A stretch of 64,000 nt of DNA, taken from NCBI RefSeq assembly GCF_012489685.1, contig NC_080044.1, positions 73,084,732 to 73,148,731 on the forward strand. The letters run 5' to 3'. A program made the translations under genes and the position numbers. This document shows, piece after piece, positions 34,911-45,707 of the stretch (position 1 is its first letter; each line of letters opens with the position of its first letter). This stretch comes from Lotus japonicus (taxonomy: Eukaryota > Streptophyta > Magnoliopsida > Fabales > Fabaceae). The notes below the pieces were generated by a model. That model searched no databases and was not told the DNA's origin. It saw nothing but the letters and a program-made list of their open reading frames with translations.

Positions 34911-37413
34911 GTGACAAAAAATATTGTGGTTTTTTTTTTAAGATAAACTTAATTTAAAGCTTTTATCTATTGTATTCTTTTCTTTTTCTTTATTAATTTT
35001 CTTTGGTCCTAAATGAAAGAAGAAGAAAAACTAACACAAAGCTGGCCTAATGGGCCTTCAATCCCAACACAAAGCTCGCCTTCATCAATGCAAGAGTTTA
35101 AGTACAACTATCCACACAAAAAATAGATAGTTACTATGATTTATGAACTTGTTTTTTTTTTTTTACTAATTTTATAATTGTAAAATTTCGACTGTGATGT
35201 GTTTCCTAATCGTCGAGCTTTCAAATTAGGAGTCAAAACAATTACTTTTAACCACTACGACTGAGACTCATTCAATAATTGTGAACTAAGTAACACTTGA
35301 CTAAACTATGCTGAAATTGTGAACTATCTAATTAACATTAGCAACAAAATTCCTCGCTAAATTAGTAAAGCTTTGACCCCTTCTGAGCTAAAATGTGTAT
35401 GTAACATTCCTGGCTGGGAATTGAGCTCATTAAATGAACTAGAAGCCAATGCTTTCGTTAGATTACTTATTTAAAAATCAATTCAAATAAATTTGATCAA
35501 ATTTTTATTTTTTATGGACTTTTGCTATTTCCGAACTGATTCATCTGGTTTTCAATTGATTCATTATTTGTTCAAATTTATTAATAAAGTAAACGGACAA
35601 CATCTAACTAATCTATTGATTTTCCGATGAAATCAACAAGTGTTTTATATTTTTTATATGCTTCATTGCCTTTCTACAATCCCAAGCATCCAATAAATGA
35701 GCAGATTTGTGGTTCATTAGAGTATAAGAAGAAAGGGTTAAAGTCCCTTTCTATGCTGAGTCAAGAATGATATTAATTATTGAAGTTGTAGCCCCAAGTT
35801 GCAAATTAGAGGCCTCTTCCTTTGGGAGTACAAAACAAACCTACCATGACAAAAACAAAAATCAAGCTTACTTAATCATCATAATATACACAATTGATAG
35901 ACTAAGACATGTAATGGGAATGTATAAATCCGAGTTTCATAATGTATACTTTATCCAAATAATACTTTCTCCTTGTTATTTCCTTAATGTTCTATGGAAA
36001 CTTCAGTTAAGACACCTCAATGATGAGTCACATAAACATTTTTTTATCACACCAAGTCGAATTATTGTAGTGTAATATACCGGTTACATTGTTTAAAATA
36101 TAATAGAACATAATGTAAAAATTGTGAGATAATTAAGCACAAGCTTAAAATAAAATAAAAACTTCATTTAATGCACTTTTATGGTCCATTTGTTTTGCGA
36201 TCAACGAATCAGACAATGAGACTTTTTTTCTCTGCTTTGAAAAAACAATTGAGTTACTATTTTCTATTATTAGAAGTGAAAATGAGGAGAATGAGTGTCG
36301 TGATTGAAAAACAAACAGACTCTAATCCATTAATTTTTAAGTCCTATTCATCACTTTCTTTTATTTAAAACTCTCACATTCTCATATCCATTTTAAAAAT
36401 TCAGAAATTAAATTAATCAAATCATTTTAATCTATTTTCTACTCAAATCTCACTTACTCATATATTAAATTCACCAGAATAAATTAATAAACTCAAATTT
36501 TGTCCTCTTTAGATCTTGATTTTATAAGGCTATACAAAGTTCTTCAAATTTCACCAGAATTTCTAATCTTAAAACTTTTTTAAGTATTTCATATCCCAAC
36601 CCAACATAAACCCAAAAAGACGGATATAAAATAGATATTTAACAATTTAAAATGTGTATTGAAATTGAAGAAAGCACTCATTTTACTTTATTTGGAGACG
36701 ACTTCAAGATATTTTTATAAAGAGCAATCACTTTGTGTGTCTTTGATGGCAGTCCAAATTCAATTTACTACCATATATGAGAGAAATTAGAAATTATAAA
36801 AAGAAAATAAAAAAGTTCTGGTCTTTGTTTTTTGGATGAAAGGTTCTGATCTTATTTTTTTGGTAGAGAAAAAGGCTCGGGTCTTTCTCACAAAGGAAAA
36901 AAGAGAACACCATAAGTATCTGAAGCCCATGATGAGGCCATGACAGCCACAGCTTGAGGATTTTCTTCCATACACCCTGGAAGGACGGCAACATATATTC
37001 CATTTTGGTCCCTCCATTAAGCATTTTCAGCATCTCACTTTCAGTTCCTCTCCATAAATTAATTAAAATTGCATATTAACAAACATTGACCTAATCTTGT
37101 GGCTTTCATAGTGATGCAATTTTTTCTTGTTAATATTTTTCGGAAAAGAAAAGTTTGTGTGAGTTCAGCTCTGCTAAGTGTCTATTTTTTATCAGGAGTA
37201 TCTTCATTTTTTTAAATCCACATTTCATTAAATAATTTTTCTAATTTCAAATTTAAATTAATTTTAATATGTGGTGTGTATTTATTTCATTTATAATTTA
37301 ATTAACGTTTTCAACCCCACCCATACTAGTTATATACACGTCCCTGTGGCTCTGAACAAATTTCTTAATTATTGGTCATTTATATTTTTTATTTCAAAAA
37401 CCTATATGTTTTT
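34911..37413. other. AT-rich intergenic DNA
   Basis: No recognised gene. A plus-strand frame of 102 codons at 35767-36075 and overlapping minus-strand frames at 36787-37033 match nothing known to me. Confidence 0.45.
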
Positions 37414-37540
37414 TTTTTTTTTTTCAAAAGATCAAATATGAGATTAAGATAATAGGAGCTTGAGACCTGCCCTCTCAAGTAGCACAATTACAAGAAAAGA
37501 AAATACAGCAAAACAGAAACAGGGAACACAAGATGATAAT
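37409..37540 (-). mobile_element. LINE-like 3' end with poly(A), degenerate
   Basis: A T16 tract at about 37410-37425 is followed (minus strand, upstream of the tail) by sequence rich in TTTGCTGT/CTTTTCTTG, resembling the LINE 3' UTRs elsewhere in this window. No TSD or coding domain is visible. Confidence 0.35.
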
Positions 37541-38989
37541 TATTTATGATTAAGCATTCCCTTATTTCTCATGTATAATTATATAATTTTATTCATATGT
37601 ATTTTTTTTCCTAATTAAGTATTTCACAACTGTCAATCATGAAACTATCATCTCAAAGCTCAGAAATGACATTAAATGAGTAGTTATCTTTCAATAAATC
37701 TTTCTTCATCATACAAATGATAGTCGAATTGTGAATTAGATGCCCTAAGCTTCTACAACTGTTCTAGATCTTATATTTTTTCTGAATTTTCTTTTATAAA
37801 ACGCTTGTATTGTACAGGTATATTAAATGAATGTAACCTTGAAATTAAATGAGACGTACTACACAATAAACAAAGATGGATTATAATATTGTCGTAGAGT
37901 AAATGTTGGCGAAAATAGAGGTTCTTTATGGTGGTTCCGTGGTACACAGTCACATAACAGATGCATGATGCAAGGTTGCGACAACAAACCAAAAACTGAC
38001 AATAATTCAACTCCGTAAGGTTCAATCTGGGGGCGATTAAATGAAAACTGTGGGCGTCACCGTCGAGTTAAAAAATAAAAGCGTGTTTATCCAAAAAGAA
38101 TCATTCATTTTCCACGTCACTTTCTAACTTTTTATTATCTTATGGAGTCGTTCTTTTTCCATGGTTCACTCAACTACGTAATTGACAATGCACGTTCATC
38201 ATCCACCGTCAGATCAATTCATTGTCCTCCCCGCATCAACCACACTTTACCATTATCATACTAATACACTCTTCATACACGTTTCCATATTTGTTTACCA
38301 ATACATGCACCAAATAAGTTTCCAATCATCAAGTTATTGTTCTAATAGTTGGTAAACTCCATAAGTTCGCATCAGAAAATGTTATTTATTTAGATCAATT
38401 GAAAGATGTTAAGTTTCCAATATACGAAGAACAGAATGAAATACTTAAGGAAAATGATTTGGACACACTTTTATACCGGCGGCATGTAATGGGAAAGATA
38501 AGAAAAAGAAGGAAAGAAGTAAGAGATATAATGTGTGATCACTATATATGTTAATTGCATATCCACCATTGGAGTTCATAGCACATAGGCAGGTTTAAAG
38601 CTACCATGAAGCGTATTAATATAGTTATCTGAGCACTAGACAATATCTACTATACTTTGGGAGATTTGGAGGATTCATGTCATTTATAATTTGAATTTCA
38701 TTGTTCGTGTTCTATTGCCGGTTGTGATGAATGTTTTTTTTTCCCTTTTGATTTTCCTTTTAGTTTTAAGTTGTTTAAGTGGATTAGAGCAAGCAAGATT
38801 GTATTATGGACTTGTGTTGCTCTATTGTATTGCCCTCACTAGGGTTTGACCACTCTTAATCTACAAGTCATTTTGTTTGACTTTATGTCTTAATCTTATT
38901 AAACTTGCGCATAATCAAATCTTTTATCTTTTATGTTATTTGATTTTATTATATCTGTTAATATTATTATTTTGATCCCTAGAAAACAC
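37541..38989. other. Intergenic DNA without recognised features
   Basis: No ORF above about 85 codons and no element with clear ends. Confidence 0.45.
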
Positions 38990-39420
38990 AAAGATTACCA
39001 TTCTAGGGGGAAAAACTCCTATAACATCTTCTATAAGTAGAGAACCTAGGGACGAGGGACAAAATTACAATTAAAAAACACTTGATGACCCCGAATATCA
39101 TGTCCAATATTTGCTAAAAAAACTCAGCATATCTATTAGCTTCTTTTTAGATGTGAGGAAAGAAAATTTCTCTAACTGAACAAGCTAACTCAACAATATT
39201 TTTGACCAAATCGGCACTGGGTGGTTGGCAGGGCACTTTACAGTGATGAGGTCATGAGCAACCTTAGAGTTCATCTCTACCTCTAACTTTGGAGGATGAG
39301 GGAGAACCAGTCTCAAACTTTGGAATCCTCTATAACTCAGCCCTCGTAGTTGCTTAATCCTGAATTACAATAAAACCCTTTAATTACCTTCCCTCAAATT
39401 GGTTTGCAGCTCTTCCGACG
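38990..39420 (-). pseudogene. Decayed LINE RNase H region
   Basis: On the minus strand about 39190-39283 reads EVEMNSKVAHDLITVKCPA, resembling the RNase H strand E-x-DS-x-x-V-x-x-x-I, followed by IWSKILLS and a stop. The downstream stretch (about 38990-39080) resembles a LINE 3' UTR. Stops interrupt the frame. The assignment rests on a short pattern. Confidence 0.4.
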
Positions 39421-40480
39421 CACTGACTGAGATGGTTTGCATTACATATATACGAAGAAAGACACATAAGGCAAAATTGAGTAAAAAAAATCAAACTACA
39501 AGTAAAACTAATCAAATATTAATGGTCACAAATTGCAGGCAATAATCTTATTGGTGCTAGAAAATTACTACTAAAGACAAATTTTGTTGTAGTGTTTTTA
39601 TTTAACCAAACAGCAATATTTACATAATTATATTTCTTCTCTCTTTATTTCTTTTACTTTCATACTAAACAACTACCTAAGTTTATTTAATTTCTTTCTC
39701 ACTACTCATTTTCTTTTTTCTATTTCTCTCCTAATTCCTAAACTAAACAAAGAATTGAATTAGAGCACTAGGTGTGGAAAAACAAAAATATTCATATTGC
39801 TGTCTCATCATTGTGTTATTAGTGTTGGGATCCAATTGTTGTTCATCCAATAATTTTGTTGTCCAAAACAGACAGGATACCTAAGACAATATTCCTAATT
39901 TAGTTTCAAGTTGCCGATAACCCATAGAAACCCGAGAGTCCATCCATGGTTTTCGAATATATATATAGTTGATACTTGACTGATTACTTTGAGCAGTCTT
40001 TTCTGATATTGTATGTTTGGTCTAAGTTTGCCCTAAATGCAAACACATATCTTAAAAGTGCTAACAAAGAAACTAGAATTTTATTGTGTTGAGGATTCAC
40101 ATTGAGTTTAAGGGAAATTAACCACAACTAATGCATATATATATGTCGATTGAATATCATGAAATGAGATGATGTGGTTCAACAATCATTATTGATTTGA
40201 TTTTAATTTTTAATACTTGAAAAGATTAATCTTTGAGCTTCACCTATAAGAGTGGGAGGACAATTTGAGTGAATAAAACCACCTAATTTTTTTATGTGAA
40301 TTGTAATTAAGGTTATCCCCGCCCGTAATAAATGAATGAATTTCTTGTGTGGCCACTTATGGAATGTGCTAGGGAAGTCGCGATCCTTCTTATGATTTTT
40401 GTTTCTATCCACTTTCCTTTGCTTCACAAAAATGAAAAGGAGTAGGTAGGTAAAATTCAAAAATAATATAATGGAAATGG
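39421..40480. other. Intergenic DNA upstream of the TSJT1-like gene
   Basis: No recognised gene. A minus-strand frame of 133 codons (40203-40604) overlaps the promoter of the next gene and has no domain. Confidence 0.45.
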
Positions 40481-40481
40481 T

Positions 40482-40650
40482 GACGTGGCAAGCAAATGGA
40501 GACTCCCACCACAAGAGCTTGTGGACCCTTCCACAGGGAATCACACGTTCTATCTCAGAATCTGAGGTGAATAATAAAACTAGTGGGGCCCAGTCCACCA
40601 TCACTGTCTGATTCCGCTGACAAAAATTGAAAATATCATCATCACACGTC
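40482..40650 (+). promoter_or_regulatory. ACGT-core (ABRE-like) cluster
   Basis: GACGTGGC (40482-40489) is a good ABA-response element core; further ACGT words are TCACACGTTC (40541-40550) and ATCACACGTC (40641-40650). They lie 80-260 bp upstream of the TATA box. bZIP-mediated stress or ABA control is a reasonable inference, not shown. Confidence 0.45.
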
Positions 40651-40731
40651 CCTCATTTTATGAATGAATTTTCTCCGTGATTATTGAATTTATATTTATG
40701 AAATGACTATCTTGTCCTCCTCCACTACCTC

Positions 40732-40738
40732 TATATAA
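40732..40738 (+). promoter_or_regulatory. TATA box of the TSJT1-like gene
   Basis: TATATAA lies 119 bp before the ATG, leaving a 5' UTR of roughly 85-90 nt. Confidence 0.55.
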
Positions 40739-40856
40739 TCGATTCCAAACACTGCAAATTCTTACCATTCCGTGAGTGCGTTGTTCTTGTGAATTGTAAA
40801 GTGAGAAAAAATAGAAAGAGTTGATTTGTTCGATTAGATATAGTTAGAATTTAGCT

Positions 40857-43800
40857 ATGTTGGGTGTGTTTAGCAGCTCCATCGTGTCACCGCCGGACGA
40901 GCTAGTCGCCGCCGGCAGCCGAACACCGTCGCCGAAGACGACGGCAGGGGCGCTGCTGAAGCGGTTTGTAGAGAGCAACGCGTCGGCGGTGTCGGTGGAG
41001 ATCGGGGAGAACGTTCAGCTGGCATATTCCCACCGCAACGAGTCACCGTGGCAACCCAGGTAAATTAATTAACGTGACTGATCATCATCACTAGCCTAAA
41101 CGACGTCGTTATGTATTCTGATAGATAGATATAACATCGTTTTCATCTTCAGTAGGTGAATTTTTTGTTCTGGTTCTGTGTTTTTTTATCATCGTTTAAT
41201 TGATAACTTGCTTAAGAAAGTTTCTACCACAAAAGAATATGGTTAACCAGCCTAGTGAATCGGACGGTTGATTGTTCTCGATCCCACCATCGATGATCCT
41301 GATTCCTTAAGCATATATTATATCCTACTACTACTACTACTACTACTACACTAGTGTTTTACCATATATAAGTTAAGTGAGTGAGTGTAGGTCACAATAT
41401 ACCACACCGATCGAACCATAAAAAAATATAAAAACGGGACAATAATAGATTTGAAACATATTTATTTGTATTAAAATATTTTTAACAAGTATACAATTCA
41501 AGTGAGTGGTTAAGTTGGTTTGAAATGAAAGATCAAGGGTGGTATCCTTGTTTTTGCATTTTTAGTTTATATTTTTTTTGTTAATTTTATTATAAAATAA
41601 TAATATAATATATTTTACTTTATTTTATTTTTATTAATTTGTAAAATATTAAATATTTATTTTTGTAAAGTGAAACTGATATTTTTTATTTTTTTAAAAA
41701 ATAAATTAAGGGTGAAAATAAAAATAAACCAATAATTCGCATAATTAGTGTCACATCACATGACGCCTATTTTTATTTTATTTTTTGTTTTGAAGGCCAC
41801 ATGACGCCTAACAAAAAAAAAGATGATGTGTTGTTTACAGCCAAACTCAAAGGACAGTTGATATTGACCAAAAAAAAAAAAGGACAGTTGATGATGCGTT
41901 TCTTTAGAGCCTTGATTATGTTAAAGTAAATAGTGGAATGTGGAATTATTAGACTTTGCACATATATAAATGGAATTAATAACTATTTTTTTACAGAAAA
42001 TATCTTTGTTTCGTAACATATCAATAACTCCATTAATATTTTGTCATTTTTCGATAAATTATTTTCCTAAGATATACAATAAGCCACTTAATTACACAAT
42101 TTAAATTTTAAAACCAAAATTGGTGGCCAAAAACACTACTTTGAACAGGAAATATATTTCATTCGAAGACCTCCCCAAGAAAAAGAAATTCGCTTAATTC
42201 TGGATTATACTTTTTTGATACTACAATATTGGCTTACTAGAAAGATGGTATCTTTATTTTTCCTTGTAAGGTGGGATGTCACATCCTTCACTAGTTAATT
42301 CACTATTATTTGCTTAGTTTATTTAGGCATAATGCTCTGTTCACACTTTTACGTTTGAGTGGAGGAGAGGTAGAGGGAGTAGAGACATAAAAAAAATTCA
42401 GATGTGATATATGTTGATAGGAAAGTTAGAGGGTAGGTAAAAATAGAGTGGAAATTTTTTGGACCATAAATAAATCTGAGTTGGTTTATTAGGTTCCTAT
42501 GATGAGTACTCCTATTTTTGAGTTGGGAAGATGTCACGTCATAATGGTAGGCAATGTTCCCATTAAGCATATGACTATCAGAAACCAGACTAGATTGGTC
42601 GAACGAATAGGTGGGGAATGGGGACTATGAGTATGAAGTTTCCAGTTCATCGACAAATTGAATAACTCAAACCAGACAAACTATGATATTGAAGTCTCAC
42701 CACTTAAATTCAGGTTTAGAATTTGTAAAACATTGTAATAAAGGCATTGAAAGCATCCCCACTTCATTGTCACAACTTAGGCACATTATAGGTTTGTTTT
42801 GACATCGGTGCAAATGCAAAAACCTGATTTCACATACCAGGTATCAATACGTGACAATGAGCTCATTTGGATACGGGCTTTCAAAGTTTATTAGAGCTTA
42901 TCTACTAGAAAAAAAAAATACTTAATAAACTTCAATAAGTGTTCTTTAGTTTGCATTCAAATGGGTGCAAAGTTTATCTGAAGCTATTATGATAGTGGAA
43001 TATCTATGATGTGCTTACTAGTTAGAATGTGTTGTACAATGTTATTAACTTCATTCCTTTCTATGTTGCCATCTAAATTTTGAGTGGAAAATGTGAATGG
43101 CAGATCATTTGCTGTTAAGGATGAGATATTCTGCATTTTTGAGGGAGCACTTGACAATTTGGGCAGCTTGAGACAACAGTATGGACTAGCCAAGTCAGCC
43201 AATGAAGTGCTTTTGGTCATTGAAGCTTACAAAGCTTTACGTGACAGAGCACCTTACCCTGCTAATCATGTTGTTGGTCATCTTAGTGGGAGTTTTGCTT
43301 TCATAGTTTTTGACAAATCCACTTCAACCCTCTTTGTGGCCTCTGTAAGTCACCTAATCCTAATCTTAATCCTAATTTCCTACCTAACTACCAACTCTAA
43401 TGAATGACCTACCACAATGAGCTTTCATTCGTGCTTATTTTGCTTGTACTATTTTGGACAGGACCAATTTGGTAAGGTTCCTCTGTATTGGGGAATAACT
43501 GCTGATGGCTATGTAGCATTTGCTGATGATGCAGAATTGCTTAAAAGTGCTTGTGGAAAGTCACTTGCTTCTTTCCCTCAAGGTGGGTCAAGTGTTTGGA
43601 TCAACTTGTCATAATTGATTGATTATGCTAAAATTGAGTTGAAAGTGAAACGATTTATGTCTGTGGATACATTTATCATAAAATTGTTTTTAATAGGTAA
43701 TTTTGTAAAATCCATTTATGAAATCTTAGAATTAAATATCCACCACAAAAACTACTATCTCTACCTTCTCCTCAAAATTTATTTTTGGACTGAAATCAAT

Positions 43801-44196
43801 TCTCTAACTCCATTGTCAAACATGTGTAATGTGTTGATGGACTATATCAGATATGTGTACTTTTCCCTCAAGTTAAAGGAGTTTCCCTCTCATTGTTGAC
43901 ATTTTTTCTTTCTTATTGGACAGGATGTTTCTACTCTACAGCTGTTGGAGGCTTGATGTGTTATGAGAATCCTAAAAGTAAGATTACTGCTGTACCTTGT
44001 AATGAAGAGGAAATCTGGGGTGCAACCTTCAAGGTAACAAAATGAAATCAATATAAACACAATTGCAACTGGTACAGTGCTAGATCTAGTGTCTTTTGCT
44101 GTCCATTTTTGAAAATATGACATCCAATTTTTTTATACTGATTGTGATTGGTTGTTTCAGGTTGAAGGGCAAGCAGTTCTCGCAGCCAGAGAATAG
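40857..44196 (+). CDS. Stem-specific TSJT1 / aluminium-induced-like protein (YGL and LRDR motifs)
   Basis: Exons are 40857-41059, 43104-43344, 43462-43582, 43924-44033 and 44161-44196, giving 236 residues; all borders are GT-AG and phases match. The family's name-giving motifs are present: QQYGLAKS and ALRDRAPYP in exon 2. The fold is a class-II glutamine-amidotransferase-like domain (DUF3700), with GHLSGSFAFIVFD, DQFGKVPLYWG and ADDAELLK as typical strands. The chain begins Met-Leu, so the catalytic N-terminal Cys of true glutaminases is missing, as is usual in this family. Relatives are induced by aluminium, auxin or sugar starvation; their biochemical role is not settled. Intron 1 is 2.0 kb and GC content is much higher in exon 1 than around it. 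ACGT-type elements lie upstream. Confidence 0.93.
41325..41349. repeat. (CTA)n microsatellite in intron 1
   Basis: About eight CTA units lie in the first intron of the TSJT1-like gene. Confidence 0.85.
42863..42966. mobile_element. Degenerate MITE-like inverted repeat in intron 1
   Basis: CATTTGGATACGGGCTTTC...AGAGCTTATC is mirrored by ATAAGTGTTC...GCATTCAAATGG about 100 bp away. It resembles, in style, the inverted repeat at 55542-55768. No TSD was found. Confidence 0.4.
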
Positions 44197-45707
44197 AACT
44201 TTTTATGAGTTATGATGCGTTACTGGAGTTTATGAGGTTGTAACCGGTGAGGGATGCATGAGGGGCAATGTAATTAAATAGCTTTGTGTGTCAGTCATAA
44301 CTGGAGGGAGGGAAGCAAAGTGGAAGAGGTGGTGTGTGTACCCTTGTTCATTAGATACATAGATTTGAGAATTTACCGTTTCTATCTATGTATGTACAGT
44401 GATGTTTTTCAATTTAATAAGTCTGGTTTTGGATCCTCTATCTTCTTCAATCTTACATGTTGCTTGTTCTGTTCAACTCAATTTAATGAGAGCAAATTTC
44501 CATTACATGCTTACAATAATGCTTTTAACAAAAACGCTTTGCAATAATGGTGAGCAATTTTATTGCATGGACAGGACAAGAATAAAAAGTAATAAAGCAT
44601 ACCTCTATAAAAGGTCATTGGGATATTGATGAAAGATATCTTATTCGTTGAGATATTTTTTCATGAAAAAACTCTAAGAACAAAGTCAGGTCAAATGTAA
44701 AGTGACGTCTTAGGTTTTTTCAACAAATGAACATGATTTTATTGAGTATGAAGAAGTCTCTTATATAGTCAATGTCTCCTTCAAATATCATCATTACAAT
44801 TACAAAGATAATTAGGGATGTACATAAGGAAAAGACATTCAATTATTATTACATTGTAAAGGTAATTAGGGAAGTACATAAGAGAATTAGAGGTAATGAA
44901 GGGAGGGATTTGGGTAATCCCTGTTAAATTATATTTACCAACGTGCTTAGAAATGAACTCAGACGCTTCTTGCCTACGACCCACGGGTGATTGACTCAAG
45001 TCAATGCATACTTGGTCGTCCACCTTAGGACCAACAAGATGTTCACAACCTGGTAATGAGACGAGGGGGCTGCCTCCTGGCGCTTTTTCCCATGGGCGGC
45101 TTACTCATGTCCTCGGGTATTCGGTCAACCTAATAAGATTCCGACACAACAGTAGTGACTCGGTCAGCCCAACACACTAACGGTCCAATATTAATTGGGC
45201 CAACAAAATACAAATCTAGAGTAGCTTATGCAATCCAAATCCTGTCTCTTTAATTAGTTGGGCTTTTGTGACTGAAATTTGTTTTGGGCTTGGTTTTTTG
45301 GCCTGCTATACAAATGTTGACCACGTGTCATCTAACCGTTACCCCATTTTCCCCCAGTTTCCATAGTGTACTCATTGGTTTGTTTTCTGCAGCAAACAAA
45401 ATCTTCATTGCTTGCTTTCAAATCTTCACTCTACACAAACAAGAAAACAATTGAAAATCGTTGAATGAATGAGTACTCTTTGCTTCCTCTTTCCTCCATT
45501 GATTGATGATGGTATTTACTAAACTCACCTACCAAGCAAAGACAAGCTTCAATTTGATTGTTTCTGAATTCTGATGATTTCTGTGGGGCATGAATGAATG
45601 TCATGTTACTTGCATGCCACTCTTCTAAATCCTTAAAACTTCCCGTCATTTTCCCAGTGTGTCACTATCTGTGACCGTTATAGCGATACCCACTTGAATT
45701 TTTTCAA
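44197..45707. other. Intergenic DNA between two genes
   Basis: It contains the 3' UTR of the TSJT1-like gene and the promoter of the TBL gene. GC-richer sequence at about 44940-45190 looks repeat-derived, but no borders were identified. No coding gene was recognised. Confidence 0.45.

Noticed and set aside
35767..36075. 102-codon frame on the plus strand
   Set aside because: No domain, atypical composition (Ile/Tyr/His-rich from AT bias), and no splice or promoter context.
36787..37033. Two overlapping minus-strand frames of 76-79 codons
   Set aside because: No family resemblance and both frames are open over the same DNA, as expected by chance.
40203..40604. 133-codon frame on the minus strand
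   Set aside because: It covers the promoter of the TSJT1-like gene, has no recognisable domain, and its hydrophobic stretch follows from AT-rich codons. Probably a chance frame.
41500..41560. TGGTTAAGTTGG resembling a tRNA A box, possible SINE
   Set aside because: No acceptable B box at the expected distance, no tail and no TSD.
43615..43899. 94-codon frame after exon 3 of the TSJT1-like gene
   Set aside because: It lies in intron 3; splicing from 43582 to 43924 restores the conserved protein.
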